Source: an uncultured euryarchaeote
GTDB taxonomy: Archaea; Thermoplasmatota; Poseidoniia; Poseidoniales; Poseidoniaceae
NCBI GenBank assembly: GCA_937897365.1
Contig: CALCOP010000063.1
Span: 1 to 5,966, forward strand
Direction: 5' to 3'
Length of the DNA stretch: 5,966 nt
The translations under genes were made by a program, and so were the position numbers. Numbering within the stretch: position 1 is the first letter of the stretch; each line of letters opens with the position of its first letter. The notes beneath the pieces are model-generated. The model worked only from the letters and a program-made list of their open reading frames with translations, did no database searches and was not told where the DNA came from. Below, piece after piece: positions 1-5,966 of the stretch.

Positions 1-77
1 TGGCTGAGGTGGTCAAAGGCGCCGGGCTTAAGATCCGGTCCCGTATGGGTTCGTGGGTTCGTATCCCACCCCCTGCA
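1..77 (+). tRNA. tRNA-Leu (anticodon UAA), 5' end cut off by the window
   Basis: This is a class II tRNA lacking only its 5' acceptor strand (7 bases), which lies before the window. The D arm starts at 3 (GCT pairing with GGC at 18-20). The anticodon stem is 22-26 with 34-38, and the 7-base loop 27-33 places UAA at 29-31, with G at the position after the anticodon. A long variable arm (CCC-GTAT-GGG, 40-49) is the hallmark of Leu/Ser/Tyr-type tRNAs. The T stem GTGGG/CCCAC (53-57 with 65-69) closes a 7-base loop starting TTC. The acceptor 3' strand is CCCCTGC (70-76) with discriminator A77. No CCA is encoded, which is common in archaea. The anticodon and long variable arm together make tRNA-Leu(UAA) near certain. 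Confidence 0.95.
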
Positions 78-97
78 TTTCCCTCTCTCTTTTTCTT
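78..97 (+). terminator. T-rich tract after tRNA-Leu, probable archaeal-type terminator
   Basis: Directly after the discriminator base comes a pyrimidine tract that includes TTT at 78-80 and a five-T run at 90-94. Archaeal RNA polymerase terminates at U-rich stretches without needing a hairpin, so this is a plausible end for the tRNA transcript. No stem-loop is visible here. Confidence 0.5.
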
Positions 98-132
98 GCA
101 AAAGGCTCATTGAGCCATACTTTTCAAATCCA

Positions 133-138
133 CTTAAA
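133..138 (+). promoter_or_regulatory. TATA-like box for the small DUF4177-like gene
   Basis: CTTAAA, preceded by the A-containing CAAATCCA, has its centre about 25 bases before TTG 161 and 28 before GTG 164. That is the distance expected for a leaderless archaeal transcript. There is no Shine-Dalgarno sequence before either start. The match is short and AT-rich hexamers are frequent, so this is only suggestive. Confidence 0.35.
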
Positions 139-163
139 CCCCTATTTCCCCGTTTGATGCTTG

Positions 164-315
164 GTGAAATGGGAATACTTTGTGGTCAATAATTTAGGCG
201 AAGACGCAGCGAATAAACTCGGACAAGAAGGTTGGAATTGGTTTCTGTTCATCGCAGTTCCGAAGTAAATCAGCTCCAAGGCTGGTTCAAGCGTGCCTAT
301 GATTGGAACGACTGA
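164..315 (+). pseudogene. Small DUF4177-like protein gene, split by a -1 frameshift
   Basis: Reading from GTG 164 gives a peptide starting V-K-W-E-Y and continuing to L-G-Q-E-G-W at 218-235. The same frame then runs only to TAA at 266-268. Moving to the frame that starts at TTG 238 gives L-V-S-V-H, then Q-L-Q-G-W-F-K-R-A-Y-D-W-N-D and TGA at 313-315. Adding one G to the GG at 234-235 would restore E-G-W-E-L-V-S-V and an uninterrupted protein of about 50 residues. That matches the DUF4177 pattern known to me: an M-K-W-E-Y-type start, a central L-x-x-E-G-W-E-L-V and a C-terminal F-K-R. The family's function is unknown. The start could also be TTG 161; an in-frame stop at 155-157 rules out anything earlier. 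The lesion may be a true mutation, a sequencing or assembly error in a G run, or less likely programmed frameshifting. A TATA-like box upstream and a hairpin downstream suggest it was a complete transcription unit. Confidence 0.7.
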
Positions 316-349
316 TTTTGTACTTCCGTATATTTCTCTCTTTCACTCT

Positions 350-373
350 CCCCCTCGTAGAGGGGGTTTTCTT
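350..373 (+). terminator. Hairpin plus T run, terminator of the small gene
   Basis: CCCCCTC (350-356) pairs perfectly with GAGGGGG (360-366) around a GTA loop, and TTTTCTT follows at 367-373. It lies 34 bases after the stop of the DUF4177-like gene and 47 bases before the next start, so it most likely ends the small transcript and insulates the next gene. The form is that of a bacterial intrinsic terminator. In archaea the T run would be the active part. Confidence 0.65.
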
Positions 374-393
374 GAACATTCAATGCAAAACCG

Positions 394-399
394 TTTAAC
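394..399 (+). promoter_or_regulatory. TATA-like box for the 984-residue surface protein gene
   Basis: TTTAAC, preceded by the purine-rich GCAAAACCG that could serve as a TFB recognition element, is centred about 23 bases before the ATG at 420. No Shine-Dalgarno sequence precedes that ATG, which fits a leaderless or nearly leaderless mRNA. Confidence 0.35.
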
Positions 400-419
400 A
401 CTCGGCTGAACAGGCCACT

Positions 420-3374
420 ATGGTGAACAGGGTGTCCTCTACGCAAGCAAGTTCCGTCAACCGCATTTTACCGGTCCTTTTGGTGATCATTCTTTTCGGC
501 TCTGTATTGCCTCTTTCAGCGCCATCTGCGCCAGTGTCAGATGCTGAAAATGAACTTACCGATCAGTCCGTAGTTATGCCATCAGGTAGCGATTGTGTAA
601 GTTGCCAATCCTATGATTTGTATTTGGATGAAGCGAGCTCAGAAACCGGAGGAGACGGCTCCATTACAACAGAAGAACCCTCAGGCTCTCACCAGGAACT
701 CAGTGCGCTTGGCGGCATTCAATTCCGCAGCAACGAGATGATTTCTGACCTTGCTGTCTATGGCCGTGATAATACAGACAAAGTGACACTTACCGTGTTC
801 ATGCAATTCAAGGGAACTGAGGGCTCTACTGCGGATGTTACCTATTCACTTGACTCTGGCGGTTCTGAAATAGACTCGGTGTCTGAAACACGTGAAGACC
901 CTTGTACCAGCAATGCTCTCGGTACAAGCAGTTGTCCTTGGGTCACGACCACAATTGATTTCGAAGTCCCTTCAAGTGGATTTATGGTTGAAAGCGGTGA
1001 ACAACTCGAATTAAACATCGATGCTCAAGCAACCTGTGAAAGCAACACTGGTGGATTTGGCGGTGGTAGTTGTGAAGTGAACGTCGCCTTTGGTGATGTT
1101 GAAGACACCTCTGGAACATCGAAATTGGAACTCAAAGCTAACGCACTCGCCGATTCATCAGTGCGAGTTCATCGCCCAGGTGCCAGTTTCCTCGACCAAG
1201 AAGTTACTGAATGGTCTCCAAATCATCGACCCGACTTTAGAACAATGCAGTTCACTGTTGACGTTCGTGATGCCTTTGGACGTGACGACATTCAAGGCGT
1301 AGATTTGGTGATGAGTACTCCAAACGGAGCAAACTCCGTATTTGACAAATCCTTTGAAGACAACGACCTTAAGTTGGACAATGAAGGTTTGATTGGAAAC
1401 TATACATGGACTTACGACTCTGGAATCTCTGCTGGTGAGTATCCATTGCGTCTTGAAATCAGCGACGTTCAAGGTCACACTCTTGTCTTCGAGCATTCAG
1501 GCATAACGTTCATTGAACATGACCTCTATCTTTCCCTCCCTTCCTCTCAACCAGATACAGTTCTCATCGCACCAGGCCAACAGTCGAGTGTAGAGTTCCT
1601 TGTTGAGCATACGGGTTCCACCTCTTCTGCAATGAATGTTCATTTCGACTTAGTCGGCTCACCATTCCCTTCATCTTGGTCCGATCCAATTTGGGACCCA
1701 CCAAGTGCGATTATTGACCTCAACGGTGGCGGGACATTTGCGCGACCAATTCTTGCATTCGAAGTTGTTGATGGAGACCTCACAAACGCACCGAGTAGCA
1801 TTGAAATCGAAGCTCGAGCATTTGCGCAAATCGATGGAGTAGAGAGAGAAGTTGCGCTTGCAACCATCGTGTTATCGCTTGAAGAATCCGATGTCTTGTC
1901 ACCTCCACGTATTGCTGTTTTTGAAGACTTTGAGCATCAGATCCAGATTGCTGATTCAACTCGCCCAGATGCGTATGATGAGACATTGTCTCACTATGTT
2001 GATGCGGGGGATACGAAGGGTGAATTTTTCATTGATGTCTTCAATGCAGGCTTTGTGACCGATTCCTTTAGGATTCGAGTAACCGATGTACCAATCAGTT
2101 GGCAGTTCAAGTTCTTCGATAACGATACGGGTATGGAACTTACCGAGGAGTCAATCTATTCAATCACTCCAGACATAGGGTCAAACCAAATACTCACAGT
2201 TCGAATGGAAATCTATCCTCCGAGTGAACGTGATGAGCAAGATATAGGATTGGTTCAATTTACCGTGGCGAGTACGAGCGATACAGAATTGAGCACTGAA
2301 GTGGCTTTCACTGTCCACAGAACTTTCGGAATCTTGGTTGAAGTTATTGCAGATTCAGATGGCGGTACTCTTGGCACTGTAGGTCCAGTTTCTCCCGGTT
2401 CAAGCGTGTATTACAACATGAGAATTACTGACTCAAGCGATACGCTTGGCCAAACAACATGGAGGATACAAAATCCTGCTGACCTTGACCGGAACATCGA
2501 GGAGCCTGGCGGAAATCCTGATTATGGAACATGGGATTACGGCCTCTCCAATGGTTCGGAAACCAACATCGTCGTCGTTTATCTTGAGGCTGACGAATAT
2601 GTCGATGTAAAACTCGACATAACCCTTCGCTCCAAGGTCGAAGCAGGATTACACACCATCTATGTGCGAGTCATCGAAGAAGGGGTCGACTCTGAAGAAG
2701 CTCGCTACTTTGACTTGCCAGTCACTGTCGAAGTGCGTGATGATGTCCAACCAGGTCAACTTGAAATCACTGATTCAAGCAGTGAAATCATTCAATTCGA
2801 ATCTGATAATGAACGAAACATCAACTTCAAGATTGACAATCAAAACAACATCCCGCTTGATGTTGTTATCACTCTTGAGGAACCGAACGGCTGGGAAGGA
2901 TTGATCAAAGCCTCATCAGGCCAGAACGGTGGAAGTTTCCTCCTGCTCACTCTCCCCGCTTATTCCAGCAAAGATTTCTCGGTTAGCGTGACACCTCCAT
3001 CCAATCTTAAAGACGGAGATGAAGCAACCCTCACGCTAACAGTTACCCCAATGGATGAAGAAGTTCCCTATGACAGCGAATATACTCAAGTCATGTCGTT
3101 CACCTATCAGACGAAGTGTAACGGCGTTTCGTGTCTGGTCAATGAGATATTGAGCCCTGAACCGCAAACTATTGCTCTCGGACTCGGACTCGCATTCGTT
3201 CTCGTCTTTGCCGTTTATCGACGCGGTCAAAATGCCGCTATCATGAATGAAACCAACAAGAACTGGATCGTTGAAGATGCATTTGAAGAACTCCAAACCG
3301 AGCAAGTTGTTGAAGAAGTCGCTGTCGAAGAAGACGACGATCTCGAACTTTTAGACGAACTTGATGAACTTTGA
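420..3374 (+). CDS. Large membrane-anchored extracellular protein with tandem beta-sandwich modules
   Basis: This 984-residue protein is predicted to sit on the cell surface; its exact role is not recognisable. Residues 15-37 form a signal peptide (N-R then a hydrophobic stretch, with likely cleavage near A34 or A37). Residues about 60-235 are a Gly/Ser-rich beta domain with Cys pairs C59/C62, C162/C172 and C206/C218. Residues about 250-370 look Ig-like (V-D-V-R-D-A-F-G at 280-287). Four modules of roughly 130 residues follow, at about 372-493, 494-635, 636-775 and 776-905. They show features of CARDB/NEW3-type folds, such as F-x-I-D-V-F-N-A-G-F-V-T-D-S-F and I-D-N-Q-N-N-I-P-L-D-V. A final Cys pair, C900/C905, lies just outside a single transmembrane helix (about 917-933). 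Arginines R934-R935 follow it, then a 49-residue tail with 18 Asp/Glu and one Lys. The topology is therefore N-terminus outside after cleavage and a short acidic tail inside. The ATG at 420 is followed by a GTG, but no better start is visible. It could be an S-layer-associated protein, an adhesin or a receptor-like scaffold. The domain assignments are by eye. Confidence 0.9.
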   Translation: MVNRVSSTQASSVNRILPVLLVIILFGSVLPLSAPSAPVSDAENELTDQSVVMPSGSDCVSCQSYDLYLDEASSETGGDGSITTEEPSGSHQELSALGGIQFRSNEMISDLAVYGRDNTDKVTLTVFMQFKGTEGSTADVTYSLDSGGSEIDSVSETREDPCTSNALGTSSCPWVTTTIDFEVPSSGFMVESGEQLELNIDAQATCESNTGGFGGGSCEVNVAFGDVEDTSGTSKLELKANALADSSVRVHRPGASFLDQEVTEWSPNHRPDFRTMQFTVDVRDAFGRDDIQGVDLVMSTPNGANSVFDKSFEDNDLKLDNEGLIGNYTWTYDSGISAGEYPLRLEISDVQGHTLVFEHSGITFIEHDLYLSLPSSQPDTVLIAPGQQSSVEFLVEHTGSTSSAMNVHFDLVGSPFPSSWSDPIWDPPSAIIDLNGGGTFARPILAFEVVDGDLTNAPSSIEIEARAFAQIDGVEREVALATIVLSLEESDVLSPPRIAVFEDFEHQIQIADSTRPDAYDETLSHYVDAGDTKGEFFIDVFNAGFVTDSFRIRVTDVPISWQFKFFDNDTGMELTEESIYSITPDIGSNQILTVRMEIYPPSERDEQDIGLVQFTVASTSDTELSTEVAFTVHRTFGILVEVIADSDGGTLGTVGPVSPGSSVYYNMRITDSSDTLGQTTWRIQNPADLDRNIEEPGGNPDYGTWDYGLSNGSETNIVVVYLEADEYVDVKLDITLRSKVEAGLHTIYVRVIEEGVDSEEARYFDLPVTVEVRDDVQPGQLEITDSSSEIIQFESDNERNINFKIDNQNNIPLDVVITLEEPNGWEGLIKASSGQNGGSFLLLTLPAYSSKDFSVSVTPPSNLKDGDEATLTLTVTPMDEEVPYDSEYTQVMSFTYQTKCNGVSCLVNEILSPEPQTIALGLGLAFVLVFAVYRRGQNAAIMNETNKNWIVEDAFEELQTEQVVEEVAVEEDDDLELLDELDEL

Positions 3375-3375
3375 G

Positions 3376-3429
3376 TTTTTTGCTCTCAAGGTTCAATCAA
3401 AACGAGGTGCTGCGCCCCCTTTCTTTTTT
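3376..3429 (+). terminator. Two T runs after the 984-residue gene
   Basis: A six-T run (3376-3381) begins two bases after the TGA stop, and a second T-rich stretch (CCCCCTTTCTTTTTT, ending 3429) follows. No convincing stem-loop accompanies them. U-tract termination is the known archaeal mechanism, so transcription of the upstream gene probably stops here, before the next promoter. Confidence 0.5.
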
Positions 3430-3463
3430 GAATGAGAACACTTTGAAGTCTGTTGAAATGAAG

Positions 3464-3471
3464 TATTGTAT
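3464..3471 (+). promoter_or_regulatory. TATA-like box for the calcium-loop protein gene
   Basis: TATTGTAT, preceded by purine-rich GAAATGAAG, is centred about 25 bases upstream of the ATG at 3493. That spacing fits a leaderless start there. The alternative ATG at 3529 has no comparable element at that distance, so this box favours the earlier start. Confidence 0.45.
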
Positions 3472-3492
3472 GAACATCGCACCATTTGCCTT

Positions 3493-5966
3493 ATGAGTCA
3501 TCAAATCAGCCCGACATTAGTGAATCCTATGCGCACGTCCGTTTCCCCCACCGAGCCGCGCTTCCAATTGCAGATTCTTCAGCATCGTAATGCGTTCAAA
3601 TCTGTGTTGTTATCAGCTCTAATGGTACTCTCTACATTCGCTGCAATTCCGTATGTTTCGTTCGATGCTCTTGCTGCTACTGACCAAGATGGAGACGGGT
3701 TGACGTACGGTTTGGAATATCTCATGAACACCGCTCCGAATGACCCTGATTCTGACAACGATGGTTTGCCAGATGGATGGGAATGGAAGTATGGTCTTGA
3801 CCCGCTTTCAAGTAACGGTGGAGACGGTGCTGTTGGCGACCCTGATGGGGACGGAATGTCAAATCTGCAAGAATATTCATACTTACAACCTCAAAGCTGG
3901 GACAGTTCATCCACACCGGGCGTACTCGACAATGGCGTTTGGTGGAATGGCACAGTTCCAGTGAATGACTGGGATGAAGAGAATGCTATGCAATACAACC
4001 GCCCAGGCTGCGGTGACAGCGGCTCCGATGGATTAGGGACTGTTATTCTCTGCGACGAAGACCCCGTCGGCAACATTTGTACGAATGGTTTTGATGATGA
4101 CAAGGATGGTTTGGTTGACTCAGCAGATCCTGATAATGACGGCGACGCTGACTGTTCATCAGACGATGATGATGGGGATGGAATTGCCGATGAAGACGTT
4201 GCTGGATGGGATACTGACGGCGACGGAATGGACGATGGTTGGGAGGCTGCGAATGGTCTGAATGCAACTTCAGCGTCGAACGCTGACGGTCCCAACGGTG
4301 ACCCCGATGGCGATGGACTCAACAATTTGATGGAGTACGTTAACCCGACATGGACGACGATGTGCGGTTCATCTCCGTGTTTCCGTAACGGACCAGATGG
4401 TGTTTTGACCGAGACGACCTCTCCATGTGACCCTGTTGCTGGAATTGGTCCAAACGGCTGTGCTACCTTTACTGCTGAAGTTGACGGAATTACCAGCACA
4501 AATCCTCAACGTGCAGATACAGACGGCGACGGTCTCAATGACTCGTACGAGGCATTGACTCTACTCACAGACCCTACCTCATCCGATACCGATAATGACG
4601 GTATTAACGACGGCGTCGAAGTCACTGGTGCCTACGGAAACCCACCTCAGCCAAGTAACCCTCGTGACAACAATACTGACGGAGACGCATTTGATGATGG
4701 CGAGGAAGATACCAACTTCAACGGTGTTATCGATGCGGGTGAAACAGACCCTACTCGCATGGAAGATTCTGGGGATGAAGACAACGATGGTATTCAAAAC
4801 TGGGAAGAGAATCTTTCATGCACATCGTGGGATATCGCTGATACAGACTTTGGAGGAATCAATGACGGTGATGAGCGAAATGTATCCCACGGAACCGACC
4901 CTTGCGATTCGTTAGTGGACTTTGTAACAACGATTGTCTCATGGAATGGCGCAACCAGTCGACTGGATGTGGCGAATGGTTCAGGATTTAATCCAAGCGG
5001 CGGCGTTGGTTGGTACAATACTTCAGGGACATGGTTGCCGTTTGCCTATGCCGGTACGGTGAATAATGTCATTCAAGGCGTCTCGACTGCTCCGAACTCT
5101 GGTGTAACTCAGGTAGCAAACCGAAACGGTTCATTTTGCCATACCGATGCAACTGCTCAAGGTACGATTGGGACGACACAGAAACACTGTGATGACGATT
5201 ATTACGACTCAGATGGTGATGGATTAGCCGATTGGCAAGAATTACTCGGAACCTTTGGATGGTTTTCCAACCCAACCCTTGCCGATACTGATGCCGATGG
5301 TGTAAGCGATTTCGATGAAGTCTTTGACAACACTGACCCCAACCAGCCATGTACAAATCTTTTGGATGATGATTTGGATGGCTTGAATAATTACTTTGAA
5401 ACCTCAACCGGTTGTGACCTTTCATGGATTGGAATTCTTAACGGCTCAACAGATGTGTGGGTTACCGATGATGCCACTGCTGATACCGATGCTGGAGGGG
5501 TCGACGATCGAAATGAATATTTTGACGGAACAAATCCAGAAAATGACCCAACGGATGACCTCTTGCCTGCTGATTTTGACGGTGATGGTATTCCCGATGC
5601 TGTTGAAAATCAAACCGGAACCGACTGGACAAATCCTGATACCGATGGGGGAGGAATGATTGATGGATTGGAATGCACACAGCAGTTTTGGATCGTCGGA
5701 TGTGTAGGCTCTCCGTTTAACCCATTTGATCCGACTGATGATTTGATTTCGTCGGATATTATCTTCTGGGCGAACAATACAACCGGAGTTGTTGATGTTG
5801 ATTCAATACACCGTTGGCGTCAATACACGAATGACTTCTACACGGGCACAACCTATGCGCATTTGGCAGAAGTTCACCCATCAGAGCCGATGGTTCTTCC
5901 ATCTTCGAACCTCACGCATCTCGCAGACATCGCATTTTCAAACGGAACTATTGACTGGCAGATGAC
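3493..5966 (+). CDS. Large secreted Asp-rich protein with thrombospondin type 3-like calcium loops, 3' end outside the window
   Basis: The frame is open from ATG 3493 to the window end (824 codons plus two bases, no stop). ATG 3529, in frame 12 codons later, is an alternative start; the TATA spacing favours 3493, and an in-frame stop at 3454-3456 limits extension. A signal peptide is visible: K36, then a hydrophobic run at 37-52, with likely cleavage near A61/A62. The mature part begins directly with D64-Q-D-G-D-G. Further DxDxDG-type loops start near 84, 116, 201, 212-229, 240, 270, 342, 365, 396, 428, 572, 598, 625, 694 and 716. These are the calcium-binding pattern of thrombospondin type 3 repeats, where Asp side chains chelate Ca2+ and stiffen an extended rod. 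Segments without loops (about 129-195, 475-566, 751-824) are rich in Trp, Asn, Ser and Gly and probably form separate beta domains. Many N-x-S/T sequons (for example N152, N650, N706) would permit archaeal N-glycosylation. It is probably a surface or secreted adhesin-like or structural protein. Its ligand is unknown, and its anchor, if any, lies beyond the window. Confidence 0.9.
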   Translation, partial: MSHQISPTLVNPMRTSVSPTEPRFQLQILQHRNAFKSVLLSALMVLSTFAAIPYVSFDALAATDQDGDGLTYGLEYLMNTAPNDPDSDNDGLPDGWEWKYGLDPLSSNGGDGAVGDPDGDGMSNLQEYSYLQPQSWDSSSTPGVLDNGVWWNGTVPVNDWDEENAMQYNRPGCGDSGSDGLGTVILCDEDPVGNICTNGFDDDKDGLVDSADPDNDGDADCSSDDDDGDGIADEDVAGWDTDGDGMDDGWEAANGLNATSASNADGPNGDPDGDGLNNLMEYVNPTWTTMCGSSPCFRNGPDGVLTETTSPCDPVAGIGPNGCATFTAEVDGITSTNPQRADTDGDGLNDSYEALTLLTDPTSSDTDNDGINDGVEVTGAYGNPPQPSNPRDNNTDGDAFDDGEEDTNFNGVIDAGETDPTRMEDSGDEDNDGIQNWEENLSCTSWDIADTDFGGINDGDERNVSHGTDPCDSLVDFVTTIVSWNGATSRLDVANGSGFNPSGGVGWYNTSGTWLPFAYAGTVNNVIQGVSTAPNSGVTQVANRNGSFCHTDATAQGTIGTTQKHCDDDYYDSDGDGLADWQELLGTFGWFSNPTLADTDADGVSDFDEVFDNTDPNQPCTNLLDDDLDGLNNYFETSTGCDLSWIGILNGSTDVWVTDDATADTDAGGVDDRNEYFDGTNPENDPTDDLLPADFDGDGIPDAVENQTGTDWTNPDTDGGGMIDGLECTQQFWIVGCVGSPFNPFDPTDDLISSDIIFWANNTTGVVDVDSIHRWRQYTNDFYTGTTYAHLAEVHPSEPMVLPSSNLTHLADIAFSNGTIDWQM
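3742..3876 (+). repeat. Copy 1 of the G-W-E / D-P-D-G-D-G protein repeat
   Basis: Residues 84-128 of the calcium-loop protein read as a DxDxDG loop (D86-G91), then P-D-G-W-E (93-97), G-L-D-P-L, and a second loop D-P-D-G-D-G (116-121) ending N-L-Q-E-Y. The pattern recurs at 4210-4338. This type of unit is familiar from secreted thrombospondin type 3-repeat proteins of bacteria and archaea. Confidence 0.75.
4090..4275 (+). repeat. Dense cluster of DxDxDG calcium-loop motifs
   Basis: Residues about 200-261 are the most acidic part of the protein. Overlapping loops run from F-D-D-D-K-D-G (200-206) through D-P-D-N-D-G-D (212-218), D-D-D-D-G-D-G (224-230) and D-T-D-G-D-G (240-245). C221 lies between two loops, and C193 may be its partner. 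Overlap of successive motifs is typical of the calcium 'wire' in thrombospondin type 3 regions. The end of this cluster overlaps copy 2 of the G-W-E repeat. Confidence 0.7.
4210..4338 (+). repeat. Copy 2 of the G-W-E / D-P-D-G-D-G protein repeat
   Basis: Residues 240-282 repeat the layout of residues 84-128: D-T-D-G-D-G, then D-D-G-W-E, G-L-N-A-T, then D-P-D-G-D-G and N-L-M-E-Y. The stretch from G-W-E to just before D-P-D-G-D-G is exactly 21 residues in both copies, and the two W residues (96 and 250) are 154 residues apart. The relation is clear at protein level; nucleotide identity is patchy. Confidence 0.75.
5206..5685 (+). repeat. Second calcium-loop block, with two glycine-substituted loops
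   Basis: Residues about 572-731 carry loops D-S-D-G-D-G (572-577), D-T-D-A-D-G (598-603), D-D-D-L-D-G (625-630) and D-F-D-G-D-G (694-699), several followed by an acidic x-E-x-x or by N-x-T/N-P-type linkers. At 664-669 and 716-721 the fifth ligand position is Gly instead of Asp (D-T-D-A-G-G, D-T-D-G-G-G). Cysteines at 620, 641, 728 and 737 may cross-link the linkers. Confidence 0.65.

Noticed and set aside
1..97. tRNA-Leu as an integration site for a mobile element
   Set aside because: Site-specific elements often use tRNA 3' ends, but no integrase, no repeat of the tRNA 3' end and no cargo-like genes are visible in the window.
1158..1496. A minus-strand open frame of 112 codons within the 984-residue gene
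   Set aside because: It lacks any recognisable domain or promoter and lies entirely inside a long, well-supported coding frame.
3470..3496. An 8-codon mini-ORF (ATG 3470 to TGA 3494-3496) overlapping the ATG at 3493 as ATGA
   Set aside because: Its start lies inside the TATA-like box, so it would not be on the mRNA if that promoter is used. It is too short to distinguish from chance.
3891..4499. A 202-codon open frame on the minus strand, rich in Ser and Pro
   Set aside because: It is the complement of the Asp-rich repeats: repeated GAT/GAC codons read backwards give Ser/Pro-type codons and few stops. The + frame has a signal peptide, clear motifs and continues beyond it in both directions.
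4579..5018. Overlapping short frames on both strands in the calcium-loop gene
   Set aside because: They are by-products of the skewed Asp/Asn/Gly codon content; none has a plausible start context or protein-like features.
3682..5685. Tandem DNA repeats or a CRISPR-like array in the GAT/GAC-rich region
   Set aside because: The periodicity is at the protein level (DxDxDG loops). There are no identical direct repeats with regular unique spacers.

Overview
The window looks like a stretch of an archaeal genome, most likely a marine planktonic euryarchaeon of the Poseidoniales (Marine Group II) type. This is an inference. It rests on a Leu tRNA gene without an encoded CCA, start codons with no Shine-Dalgarno sequence, TATA-like boxes about 24-28 bases upstream of those starts (as expected for leaderless archaeal transcripts), T-rich terminators, and two very large secreted proteins built from beta-sandwich modules and acidic calcium-binding loops. 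No marker gene in the window fixes the lineage. Everything identifiable is on the + strand.

Layout: (1) Positions 1-77 are the 3' part of tRNA-Leu(UAA), followed by a pyrimidine-rich tract. (2) Positions 164-315 hold a small gene resembling the DUF4177 family, broken by what looks like one missing G. Restoring it would give about 50 residues ending in a typical W-F-K-R tail. A TATA-like box precedes it and a perfect 7-bp hairpin with a T run follows it. (3) Positions 420-3374 encode a 984-residue surface protein: signal peptide, a Cys-containing beta domain, an Ig-like domain, about four beta-sandwich modules, one transmembrane helix and a very acidic 49-residue cytoplasmic tail. (4) Positions 3493 to the window end encode at least 824 residues of a second secreted protein. 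It has a signal peptide and many Asp-rich thrombospondin type 3-like (DxDxDG) calcium loops, interrupted by Trp/Asn-rich segments. It runs off the window with no stop.

The two large genes are separated by 118 bases containing T runs and a new TATA-like box, so they are probably separate transcription units. Both products are predicted to work outside the cell, the first anchored in the membrane by its C-terminus. Their substrates or partners cannot be read from the sequence. I see no mobile element, CRISPR array, defence system or metabolic operon. The most noteworthy item is the frameshifted small gene, which in-frame ORF calling misses.
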